A stretch of DNA of 64,000 bases. Origin: Nitrospirales bacterium (GTDB lineage Bacteria; Nitrospirota; Nitrospiria; Nitrospirales; UBA8639). The first letter of the stretch is position 1; the number at the start of each line of letters is the position of its first letter. Positions 34,703 through 42,616 of this stretch are shown piece after piece. A program made the position numbers and the translations under genes. The stretch covers positions 1 to 64,000 of the forward strand of contig JAJDVY010000029.1 in assembly GCA_022825885.1 (NCBI GenBank). Direction: 5' to 3'. A model generated the notes under the pieces. It saw nothing but the letters and a program-made list of their open reading frames with translations. It ran no database searches and had not been told where the DNA came from.

Positions 34703-35743
34703 CTATCTCTCGGGTAGTGCCTCGCCGTGGCTTTCTCCCGGCATTCCCGGCATTAAAGCCGCGGAATCGGAAACGTCGGCCATTGCGTCATCCGGCAACG
34801 AGAACAACGCATCAAGTTCGGTTAAGGCGCTGAAAAAGTAAAACACGACATACGTACGTTTTATGACGGATTCCAGATTGACCAACAGACTTGCGACGAT
34901 AACTTCGGCTGCGACAAGTTGCCCCAAGGTCAATTCCCCTTGGCTGAGCAGCCACCCCGCGGTTCCCAACAAGCCGGTCTGCAGAAACACCTGAAGCGCC
35001 AGCCAACCGATATATTGACGCAGCAGGATGCCGAAACGGGATTCGCGCGCCCTGACGTAAACTCTCGCCAATGCATCCGCTTGTCCCATGAGGTCGATCC
35101 CGGTTGCCGCATTGAAGCGAGCCCGGTCGCTGGTTACTTCCTGAAGCCAGCGAAAGACGTTGTATTTGGCTTCAGACATATGCAACGTGGTGTGAACCCC
35201 TCCTTTGCCCAAAATCCCGATCAGAACCACCGAGCCCAGCAACATGAGGTCGAAGACGATGAAGTACGGATGATAGAGGACCAGCAGCGCCATGCCGATC
35301 AATCCTCCGACCAACACATTGGTAAAATCGACCAGCAAGCCGGAGAGGGCTCGTTGCAGAAAGACCGTTTCAAAAAAACGATTGATCGAATCAGATTGAA
35401 AGGTCTCTCCCTTGACGCGTGAGACGATTTGCGCGAGTGCCAGCGTGACGCGAACAAAAAGACGTCGTTCGAGAATATCGGTTGCATAGAATTGCAGAAT
35501 GCGAAAGGCGCCGACGAAAAACAGAATAATCGCCATAATGCCGATGATCGTCGCCAACATCACCGGCGAAACCGTGAAGGCAAAGGTATTGACCAGTTCC
35601 TGAACCGTGAGGGGAATGATCAGGGAGAAGATCCCCACCGCGACGGCATAGGTCAGAATCGACAGAAGAAGCATGCGTTCATGCCAGATGAACAGTCCCA
35701 GGCGGTCGAGATAACTTTTGTAGTCAGGCAGAGTTGTCCTCAT
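34703..35743 (-). CDS. ABC exporter transmembrane protein lacking the ATPase domain
   Basis: The 346-residue protein has the six-helix type I exporter fold (ILTYAVAVGIFSLIIPLTVQELVNT at the start; LERRLFVRVTLALAQ coupling helix; LTLGQLVAAEVIVASLLVNLES near the end). Type I exporters continue with a nucleotide-binding domain after the ELDALFSLPDD linker seen here, but this one stops after a short Pro/Gly tail (about 25 residues). Walker A, signature and Walker B motifs are absent, and no free-standing ATPase gene lies nearby. It might work with an ATPase encoded elsewhere or be a cut-off gene. It is 6 bp from the tolC-like gene. Confidence 0.85.
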   Translation of the reverse strand: MRTTLPDYKSYLDRLGLFIWHERMLLLSILTYAVAVGIFSLIIPLTVQELVNTFAFTVSPVMLATIIGIMAIILFFVGAFRILQFYATDILERRLFVRVTLALAQIVSRVKGETFQSDSINRFFETVFLQRALSGLLVDFTNVLVGGLIGMALLVLYHPYFIVFDLMLLGSVVLIGILGKGGVHTTLHMSEAKYNVFRWLQEVTSDRARFNAATGIDLMGQADALARVYVRARESRFGILLRQYIGWLALQVFLQTGLLGTAGWLLSQGELTLGQLVAAEVIVASLLVNLESVIKRTYVVFYFFSALTELDALFSLPDDAMADVSDSAALMPGMPGESHGEALPER

Positions 35744-35749
35744 GCTCTT

Positions 35750-37234
35750 TCAAGGCCTATCGTGGGTTGCGTCCGGTATTGAGGGGTGCGACGGTCCGTT
35801 CACCCATTGTCCGATCGCCCATTGATACAACGCCAGCGCTTTTTGGTAGTCGGCCAGCGCGTGAATCCACTCCTCGGCCGACCGAATGACGTTTCTTTCC
35901 CGAAGATTGACGAAGACCAAACTCGTTGCTCCATGCCTAAATCGCTTGCGTTCCCCCTTTTCCAGGGCTTGGGCCAGGTCAAGCGCCCGTCGGGAAACTT
36001 CGATCCGTTCCTCCGCGCGGGCGACGGCTGATCGGGCATTGTCCACGTCCAGGGACACTTGTTGAATGCGATAGTGCTGCATGAATTTCAGGCGTTGGGC
36101 TTTGCCCTCGATCTGAAGGTGGTCCCCTCGTGCATTCCGTTGCAGGAACGGAAAACTCATCTGTACGCCGAATCGATAGCCCAGACCCAGGACGAACTCT
36201 CCGGGCTTTCTCGATGGCTGGGCATCTGCGGTCAGATTTGGAAGAAAATTATTATTGGCCACTTCCAAGTCGATGTGATTCAATTTGGCTTCCAGATTGA
36301 CGAGTTGGACCTCCGGACGAACGGCGATGGCCCGTTGCTTGTCCTGCTCGTGGTGAGAGATCGTCTCTTGTTGAAGCAATGAAATGTCCGGAGGCTTCAA
36401 GTGTCGTACGACGACCGGATTGCCGTCCTCCCACAGGAACAAGGCGAGTTTCAACTGTTCCCTCTCGAGCGTGCGTCTCGCCTTGATCGAGGCTGCTCGT
36501 CGTCGTTGCACTTCCTGGTTGGCTTCAATGACGTCGAACTCGGCCCTCGCTCCGGCCTTGGCTTGTCTCGTCAATTGCCGGGAACGAGTCCCGGCTACGG
36601 TGACGGCTTTCTCCTGTAACTCCGCGAATTTATGCGCGGCAGCCCAGTTCCAGAATTGCATTGCCGCCCCACGATACAAATCCTGCCGTGTTTGTTGAAT
36701 GTGGAGTTCGGCCTGTTTGGTGGCCAATTCGGATTTCTTGAGTTCTGCATGGGCAGGATTTGTGACCAGCCCGCGCAGGAGAGGAAATGCAATTCCCAAC
36801 AACGGTTGGTTCGTCGAATTGATATCCAAATCCGCGATTCTGACGTCCCCGATGCCTGCCCGGAATCCGGCAAATCCCTGGACGCCCCATGGGTGACGGA
36901 ATTCCACAAACGTATCATTGAATCCCATACTCGTCGTGGTGTCGGAACTGCCGGCGAGTCGTTCCAATTCCCAATCGTTGACGAGTTTTGGTTCGAAAGT
37001 CCCCAACGCTTTCAGTAATTTCCCGCTGGCCACGATCTTTTGTGTTTGACTTCCCTGAAGAAGCGGATGCCCTTGTTCCACTCGGGCCAAAACGTCTTTC
37101 AACGTCAGAATAGCCCGTGGCGTTTTTTTTGAAGATGGCGTTGCCGGTTTTTCCGCCCCCGCGGGGATCACGAGGAATCCCATAAGCCAGATGACAACCG
37201 CTATTCGTAGACTCTTCATCTTCACTTCTCCCAT
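35750..37234 (-). CDS. TolC family outer-membrane channel protein
   Basis: The 494-residue protein has a signal peptide (MKSLRIAVVIWLMGFLVIPAGA reading, about 22 residues, likely start near the MKSLRI Met) and the two alpha-helical repeats of the outer-membrane efflux family (RQTRQDLYRGAAMQFWNWA..., RARRTLEREQLKLALF..., LRERNVIRSAEEWIHALADY). TolC-like trimers form exit ducts for type I secretion and drug efflux. It is the middle gene of an HlyD-TolC-ABC set. Confidence 0.9.
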   Translation of the reverse strand: MGEVKMKSLRIAVVIWLMGFLVIPAGAEKPATPSSKKTPRAILTLKDVLARVEQGHPLLQGSQTQKIVASGKLLKALGTFEPKLVNDWELERLAGSSDTTTSMGFNDTFVEFRHPWGVQGFAGFRAGIGDVRIADLDINSTNQPLLGIAFPLLRGLVTNPAHAELKKSELATKQAELHIQQTRQDLYRGAAMQFWNWAAAHKFAELQEKAVTVAGTRSRQLTRQAKAGARAEFDVIEANQEVQRRRAASIKARRTLEREQLKLALFLWEDGNPVVVRHLKPPDISLLQQETISHHEQDKQRAIAVRPEVQLVNLEAKLNHIDLEVANNNFLPNLTADAQPSRKPGEFVLGLGYRFGVQMSFPFLQRNARGDHLQIEGKAQRLKFMQHYRIQQVSLDVDNARSAVARAEERIEVSRRALDLAQALEKGERKRFRHGATSLVFVNLRERNVIRSAEEWIHALADYQKALALYQWAIGQWVNGPSHPSIPDATHDRP

Positions 37235-37274
37235 CTGATGGCATGCTCTTGCGCATCCGGTCCGTCTGCCTGGT

Positions 37275-38702
37275 TCACTTGTCGCGGCGTCCGGCTTTCG
37301 GCAGAAACACGTCGGTCAACGCTTTTTCTCCAGTTTCATAATCTGGCGGAAATAAATTGAACCGACGCCACATCTCGTACCACAAGGGGACGCGATTGAG
37401 GATCACCCATCCCATGGCTTGGGTCCCTTGCCGGACTTGTTCTTGAGGCGGCCAGTCTCGACGTGTCGTCTCAGGCACCACCCATAAACGAAATTTGCCG
37501 TTTGCCGAAGCCGATTGATCCACGACCCGAATGCGTCCGTCGTAGGTGCCCACCATCGACTCGGGCCACGCCGGCAGGGGAATGGCCGGGATGCCGTGAA
37601 GCAACAAGCGAACCGGTCTGCCCGGCTTCAGCAGTGGGGCATCAATCGCCTCGGCCCACATTTCAACGGCTCGGTTGGCATTCGATGGGACGATCGTAAA
37701 TAACGCGTCCCCCGGATGCACGATTTCGCCCAGACCGACCGGGGTCACATGGACCACGGTGCCGTCCAGAGGGGCGACGACACGGCCGGCCTCACGTCGT
37801 TGCATGGCATTGGACCGTTTCAATTCCAAATCCGCCAATTCTTCGGATGCCTTGGCTGCATCGGCAAGGGTGGAAGCCCTTTGGGATCGCGTATCCAGTT
37901 CCCGTTGGATCAATTCCGCGTCAATTTGTTCACGACCGTGTGCCAAGGCCCGTTGTGCCTGTACCGCTTCGCGCAACGCAGCTTCGGCCGCCTTCAGTTC
38001 CGCGCGGGAGGCGATTTCGGTTTGGATCGCCAATTCAAGTTCCCGTCGGGAAACCAAGCCGTCAGCCTCCAAAAGGCGTGAACGCTCCAAGTTCAAGGTG
38101 GCGGTCTCCAGGGTCACTTTTGCCCCGGCTACGCGTTGCCTGGCAATTTGGATTTTATGATCAGCCTCGGACACCCGGGCTTGGGCCGATGTCGTGGCGG
38201 CTTGCGTCAGCTTCGTCATTTCTTCAAGACGCTGGGCCAAGATATCGGCACGCGTCAAAGCGGCTTGACGGCGGTCTTCCAGGGCTTTCCGGGATTGATC
38301 CAATCGTTGCTGGAGATCCGGAGCCATGAATTGAGGATTCACGTCGTCCATCTCGAGAATCAGGTCTCCGGTCTTGACGGCCATGCCTTCATTGACGTGC
38401 CACGCGCGGACGCGCCCGTTGATCCGGGCGTGAATTTCCTGAGGTCGTTCGGATGGCGAATATGCGGATAATTGGCCTTCGACGGTGACCGTCTGCGTCC
38501 ACGGCACGAAACTCATGATCATGCCGAAGACCAGAAGAAGTCCGATGATCGAGCGCGCCCACGTCCGCAATCGACGTGGAATGCGTACTGCGACATGAGA
38601 GCTCAGCCGTCTAGTCGATGGAAGAAAATGGACGCCGAAGAGCCCGAGTTCTCGGCCGGGTTTCCATCTTCTCGGCACAAGATTTTTTCCTGGAACATCC
38701 AT
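37275..38702 (-). CDS. HlyD-type membrane fusion protein
   Basis: The 475-residue protein has one membrane helix near 48-66, then a biotinyl-lipoyl-like hybrid motif (INGRVRAWHVNEGMAVKTGD), a long coiled-coil hairpin (about 125-290) and the second half of the lipoyl domain (RVVAPLDGTVVHVTPVGLGE) with the beta-barrel segment. It joins an inner-membrane exporter to a TolC channel. It is divergent from the LysR gene with a 174-bp gap, so the exporter operon may now be under LysR control. Start ATG at 38702. Confidence 0.92.
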   Translation of the reverse strand: MDVPGKNLVPRRWKPGRELGLFGVHFLPSTRRLSSHVAVRIPRRLRTWARSIIGLLLVFGMIMSFVPWTQTVTVEGQLSAYSPSERPQEIHARINGRVRAWHVNEGMAVKTGDLILEMDDVNPQFMAPDLQQRLDQSRKALEDRRQAALTRADILAQRLEEMTKLTQAATTSAQARVSEADHKIQIARQRVAGAKVTLETATLNLERSRLLEADGLVSRRELELAIQTEIASRAELKAAEAALREAVQAQRALAHGREQIDAELIQRELDTRSQRASTLADAAKASEELADLELKRSNAMQRREAGRVVAPLDGTVVHVTPVGLGEIVHPGDALFTIVPSNANRAVEMWAEAIDAPLLKPGRPVRLLLHGIPAIPLPAWPESMVGTYDGRIRVVDQSASANGKFRLWVVPETTRRDWPPQEQVRQGTQAMGWVILNRVPLWYEMWRRFNLFPPDYETGEKALTDVFLPKAGRRDK

Positions 38703-38801
38703 GTTGTTACTTTCTCGCGGTATTCATGCAAAGATGACACGGTCATTGTCATGGCCTTTACGTCGCTCAAAAGAGCGCGTTTTTCGAATCTTAACTTAAT
38801 C

Positions 38802-38826
38802 ATTCGACGATTGCCTATAGGCGAAT
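38802..38826. promoter_or_regulatory. Candidate LysR operator (nested palindrome)
   Basis: ATTCG at 38802-38806 and CGAAT at 38822-38826 flank the central palindrome GCCTATAGGC (TTGCCTATAGGCGAA at 38811-38825). LysR regulators bind interrupted dyads of T-N11-A type in the gap to the divergent gene, as here between hlyD and the LysR gene. A degraded version (TTTTATAGGCAAAT) is at 34411. Confidence 0.5.
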
Positions 38827-38876
38827 ACATAATTAATTCTTGATTCATCTATTTTTTGAATATACAGTTTCAAGTC

Positions 38877-39776
38877 ATGGATTGGCTCAACTACCACCAT
38901 CTACTCTATTTCTGGGTGATTGCCCGGGAAGGATCCATTAAGAAAGCCTGTGAAGTGCTGACGTTGTCCCAGCCCGCGCTGAGTGCGCAATTGCGCACCC
39001 TTGAAGACGCGATAGGTGAGAAATTGTTTTCTCGCGTCAGCCGCAAACTGATTCTGACGGACGTGGGAAAAGTGGTCTACCGTTACGCGGACGAAATTTT
39101 TTCGCTCGGCAGAGAATTGACCAGTACGCTGAAAGGCTATGGAACCCAACGCCCTATTCGCCTGGTGGTCGGCATTGCTGAAGTCGTCCCCAAAATGGTG
39201 GCCTATAAACTGCTGAAGGTGGCGTACAAACAGTTCGAGCACATGAAGATCGTGTGCTGGGAGGGTCGATTGGAACGGTTGTTGGGTGAACTCGCTCTTC
39301 ATGCACTGGACATTGTCTTAACGGACACTCCCGTTCCGCCCAGCGTCAGCATCGAAGCTCACAGCCATCTGCTCGGGGAATCAGGCGTGACGCTTTTCGG
39401 TCCGGAAGACTTGGCCTCTCACTATCGGTGGAAGTTTCCACAATCATTGAATGGAGCCCCGTTTCTGTTGCCCACGCCCAATTCCATACTCAGACGGGGC
39501 TTGGATGATTGGTTTCGAAAATACGGGATAGAGCCGCTCATTGTCGGCGAGTTTGAAGACGGGGCCACGATGCAAGCGTTCGCCCAGGAAGGGCACGGGT
39601 TGTTTCCCGGCTCTTCGGTCGTTGAGTCGGAAATCACTCGGCAGAATCAAGTTCAAAAAGTAGGGCGCATTACGGGGCTCAGGGAACGCTTCTATGGCAT
39701 TACGGTTGAACGCCGTTTAAAGCATCCGGCCGTTTTGGCGATTTCCGAGTCCGCGAAAGAACAAGTCTTTCGGTAA
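38877..39776 (+). CDS. LysR-type transcriptional regulator, NhaR-like
   Basis: The ATG at 38877 gives 299 residues (a TTG at 38856 would add 7). The N-terminal winged helix-turn-helix (MDWLNYHHLLYFWVIAREGS, then KKACEVLTLSQPALSAQLRTLE) and the effector domain resemble NhaR, the activator of Na+/H+ antiporter genes in E. coli; the C-terminal FEDGATMQAFAQEGHGLFP also fits. Members related to this type often stand by carbon- or ion-related operons. The matching remnant beside dabB suggests that the regulator originally controlled dab genes. Product should bind the dyad at 38802 and perhaps that at 34412. Confidence 0.92.
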   Translation: MDWLNYHHLLYFWVIAREGSIKKACEVLTLSQPALSAQLRTLEDAIGEKLFSRVSRKLILTDVGKVVYRYADEIFSLGRELTSTLKGYGTQRPIRLVVGIAEVVPKMVAYKLLKVAYKQFEHMKIVCWEGRLERLLGELALHALDIVLTDTPVPPSVSIEAHSHLLGESGVTLFGPEDLASHYRWKFPQSLNGAPFLLPTPNSILRRGLDDWFRKYGIEPLIVGEFEDGATMQAFAQEGHGLFPGSSVVESEITRQNQVQKVGRITGLRERFYGITVERRLKHPAVLAISESAKEQVFR

Positions 39777-39780
39777 TGTT

Positions 39781-39972
39781 CTTGCTGTCATACATAATAC
39801 CACCACGGCCCGGATCACGGCGATCATCCAAAAGCACGCAATCCTTCGGCAACTCCTGCACAATCAATGGCTCACCCTCGTGTCCCATGACCCCTCTCCC
39901 TTCGAGTTTCATCGCTACAATCCCGATGCCACTTGGGAATTGATCGGGCAAAACATGTTCTCCACGGCATAA
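39781..39972 (+). pseudogene. 3' remnant of a second dabA gene (DUF2309 C-terminus)
   Basis: This frame, without a start, encodes 63 residues that align to the C-terminus of the DabA in this window: ARITAIIQKHAILRQLLHNQW here against ERISTIISRHEVLKRLVGNQW there, without gaps over about 30 residues. Then LTLVSHDPSPFEFHRYNPD aligns with INLVALDPETMGFFHQHS. Both end some 15-20 residues later. The upstream part of the gene is missing because the LysR gene precedes it by only 4 bp. The sequence differs strongly from dabA, so it is a different paralogue, not a recent duplicate. Confidence 0.85.
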
Positions 39973-40009
39973 GGCTGCCCCTCCGGGAGAGGCCAAAGCA
40001 GAGGAACAT

Positions 40010-40036
40010 TTGTCAGCGCCGAGCGTATGGTATAAT
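40010..40036 (+). promoter_or_regulatory. Possible sigma-70 promoter for the protease gene
   Basis: TATAAT at 40031-40036 is a perfect -10 box; the best -35 (TTGTCA, 40010-40015) is spaced only 15 bp away. A start near 40043 would give a leader that includes the SD before 40087 and exclude a GTG at 40051. Confidence 0.35.
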
Positions 40037-40086
40037 CTCGTCGTCGGTCCGTGCGAAGAATTTCAAGTAACAATGAGGAAGGTAAG

Positions 40087-41625
40087 ATGCGAGAACAAGG
40101 GTCCCTGACTACTGTCCTGAAAAACCCCGTCGTCCTGGCGATCGGGAGTTTTCTCTGCGTGTGCCTGGCGTTGGGCGCGACGTTCTTTCAGCCGTCCACG
40201 GTCACCCAGGCTTCGGAAGAGCAGGTCGCGTCCCCTGACCTGCTTGTGCAAGCACCCTTGGCGCAGCCGGCTGCCTTTTCCCCTCCCGCCACGAGCGAAG
40301 ACCTCCTCCGGTTCAACCGGCACCTGATCGCGATTGCCAAGAAAGTCACTCCCGCGGTGGTCAATATTTCCATCGTGAAGAAGACCGCCCCGAGAAATTC
40401 TCCGTTTCCACACTCCCCGTTTTTTGACGACCCGTTCTTTCGGAAATTTTTTGGAGAGCGGTTTAGAGAGGAACGCCGTCAGGCCCCGAGACGCCGGCAA
40501 CAGGGCATGGGCTCCGGGGTGATCGTCAATCCCGATGGCTATATCGTCACGAATAATCACGTGGTGGCCGAGGGCGATGAAATCCAGGTGGTCTTGGGGG
40601 ATCAGCGGAAGTTCGAAGCGGAATTGATCGGGACCGATCCCAAGACCGACTTGGCCATCTTGAAGATTGATGCGTCGGATTTGCCGTTCCTCTCCTGGGG
40701 CGATTCCGGCGGGTTAGAGGTGGGAGAGATGGTCGTGGCCGTGGGGAATCCCTTCGGCCTGAACCAGACCGTGACCATGGGTATTATCAGTGCCGTGGGA
40801 CGGGCCAACGTGGGCATTGCCGACTACGAGGACTTCATCCAAACCGACGCGGCCATCAACCCCGGCAATTCCGGCGGGGCCCTGGTGAACGTCCGAGGGG
40901 AACTCATCGGCATCAACACGGCCATTTTCAGCCGCAGCGGCGGGTATATGGGTATCGGTTTTGCCATCCCGAGCAATATGGCCAAAGGGGTGGCGCAGAG
41001 TTTGAAAGTCTACGGCAAAATGGTACGAGGGTGGCTCGGCGTGTCCATCCAGGACCTGACTCCTGACCTGGCGAAACAATTTGACGCCACGGAGACCAAA
41101 GGCGCCCTGGTGACCGACGTGGTCGAGGGCAGTCCCGCCGAAGATGCCCTGTTTCAACGGGGCGACATCATTCGCGAATACGACGGGCGCGCAGTCGAGA
41201 ACTCGACCAAGTTGCGCACCTACGTGGCCGAGACGCCTCCCGAAACCAAGGTGGACGTGGAGATTCTTCGCGAAGGCAACAGGAAGCGCCTGACCGTCGT
41301 CATCGGACTGATGCCCAAGGATATGGCCGGGACAGGCGAAGTGGGGACCGTCGGCGAACATCACGCCCTGTCCGGCTTGACGGTCGAATCGGTGGAGCAG
41401 TCTGCCGGTGACAAAGGGGTGCGCGTCATGAAGGTCCAGCCTGACAGCCGTGCCGCCCGGGCCGGGATACGGAAAGACGACGTCATCATGGAAATCAACC
41501 GGATCTCCATCGCGGATGCGGACGACTTCGATCGCGTCACCAGTCAACTCGACGAGGACGATGCGGTCCTGGTCCTCCTCAGACGAGGCCGCTCGACGCT
41601 CTTCCTGTCGATCGGCGGAAGATAG
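40087..41625 (+). CDS. Periplasmic Do/HtrA-type serine protease
   Basis: The ATG at 40087 (GAGGAAGG upstream) gives 512 residues. An N-terminal membrane anchor (about 14-34) leads to a trypsin-like domain with the full triad His158 (NNHVVAEGDE), Asp188 (KTDLAILK) and Ser262 (NPGNSGGALVN), followed by two PDZ domains (about 295-390 and 415-505, RVMKVQPDSRAARAGIRKDD). These proteases and chaperones handle misfolded envelope proteins. Single transcription unit after the dabA remnant. Confidence 0.93.
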   Translation: MREQGSLTTVLKNPVVLAIGSFLCVCLALGATFFQPSTVTQASEEQVASPDLLVQAPLAQPAAFSPPATSEDLLRFNRHLIAIAKKVTPAVVNISIVKKTAPRNSPFPHSPFFDDPFFRKFFGERFREERRQAPRRRQQGMGSGVIVNPDGYIVTNNHVVAEGDEIQVVLGDQRKFEAELIGTDPKTDLAILKIDASDLPFLSWGDSGGLEVGEMVVAVGNPFGLNQTVTMGIISAVGRANVGIADYEDFIQTDAAINPGNSGGALVNVRGELIGINTAIFSRSGGYMGIGFAIPSNMAKGVAQSLKVYGKMVRGWLGVSIQDLTPDLAKQFDATETKGALVTDVVEGSPAEDALFQRGDIIREYDGRAVENSTKLRTYVAETPPETKVDVEILREGNRKRLTVVIGLMPKDMAGTGEVGTVGEHHALSGLTVESVEQSAGDKGVRVMKVQPDSRAARAGIRKDDVIMEINRISIADADDFDRVTSQLDEDDAVLVLLRRGRSTLFLSIGGR

Positions 41626-41679
41626 CGGACGCCCAGTCGTTGAGTGACGCCAGGGCTAATAACCGGACATTCGGTGTCT

Positions 41680-42588
41680 ATGTTGGGAACCTTTTGCAGA
41701 AGGATATTTTCCAAAACGATAGAAACCATAGAAATAAAAACGTGGGAAGATCTACTAAAACAGGAAGAAGACCTAAGAGTAAATGAGTGGTTGTTCAGAG
41801 GCATGCCGTGTGCCGGATGGAAGTTAAAAACCTCCCTGGAACGCGCTTGCGAAAATTACTATGAAAATTGCCACGGCGGTCATCTTAGTAAAGCTGCGCA
41901 CCTCGAATACGTTCTTTACCGCGAATTTCGACGCCGGTATCATAACCACAGTGTTGGAATTCCTGACCCAGTTGGGATTGAATGGCTTTCACTCATGCAG
42001 CATTATGGTGCCCCTACACGCCTCCTCGATTTTACCTACTCCTTTTTCATTGCAACCTATTTTGCAGTCGAAAAGCCATGTGAGGAATCATGTTGCCATG
42101 CCATATGGGCCGTCAGGAGCAAATGGGTCGAAGAGGAGGGGATTAAATTGCTTAAATGTGGGAGGAAGGACACAGGCTATCTCGACAATAAGCAGAACGA
42201 ACGGGAATGGGAATTACAAAAATCTTTTTTTGAATCACTCTTGAATCTTGAAGAGCACGATCTTGAAAAACGTACTGAACACAGTCAACGTGATCCTCTT
42301 TGTGTCTTTCCGATAAACGCGATGAAACTTAATGATCGATCCACGATACAACAGGGAGTCTTTCTCTGCGCAGGTAATGTCACAAGACCCTTTGAAGAGA
42401 ATTTGAAAAATCTACACGGCTTTGACAAACGAAAAAATCTTGTAAAACTCTTCATTCCACATAAACTGCGCATAGATGTTCTCAGAAAACTGTATTCAAT
42501 GAACATCAACAAAGCAACCCTCTTTCCGGGACTTCAAGGCTTTGCCGAATCTTTAGGAATCTATCATCCGCTGGCATTTGGTTCATGA
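41680..42588 (+). CDS. FRG domain protein at the border of a defence island
   Basis: The ATG at 41680 gives 302 residues (the open frame begins at 41644). An FRG domain is marked by LFRGMPCAGWKLKTSLERAC (F-R-G motif near residue 50) and LSLMQHYGAPTRLLDFTYS near 110-130. FRG domains occur in phage and mobile-element-associated proteins of unknown activity. The gene is clearly more AT-rich than the protease gene before it, which suggests acquisition. It ends 28 bp before the mod gene and is on the same strand. Confidence 0.85.
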   Translation: MLGTFCRRIFSKTIETIEIKTWEDLLKQEEDLRVNEWLFRGMPCAGWKLKTSLERACENYYENCHGGHLSKAAHLEYVLYREFRRRYHNHSVGIPDPVGIEWLSLMQHYGAPTRLLDFTYSFFIATYFAVEKPCEESCCHAIWAVRSKWVEEEGIKLLKCGRKDTGYLDNKQNEREWELQKSFFESLLNLEEHDLEKRTEHSQRDPLCVFPINAMKLNDRSTIQQGVFLCAGNVTRPFEENLKNLHGFDKRKNLVKLFIPHKLRIDVLRKLYSMNINKATLFPGLQGFAESLGIYHPLAFGS

Positions 42589-42616
42589 CAAAAATTCTAA
42601 TGTTTTCATCCATCAT

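Noticed and set aside
39700-39996. 98-codon minus-strand frame after the LysR gene
   Set aside because: The plus strand here encodes the dabA C-terminal remnant, which explains the open frame.
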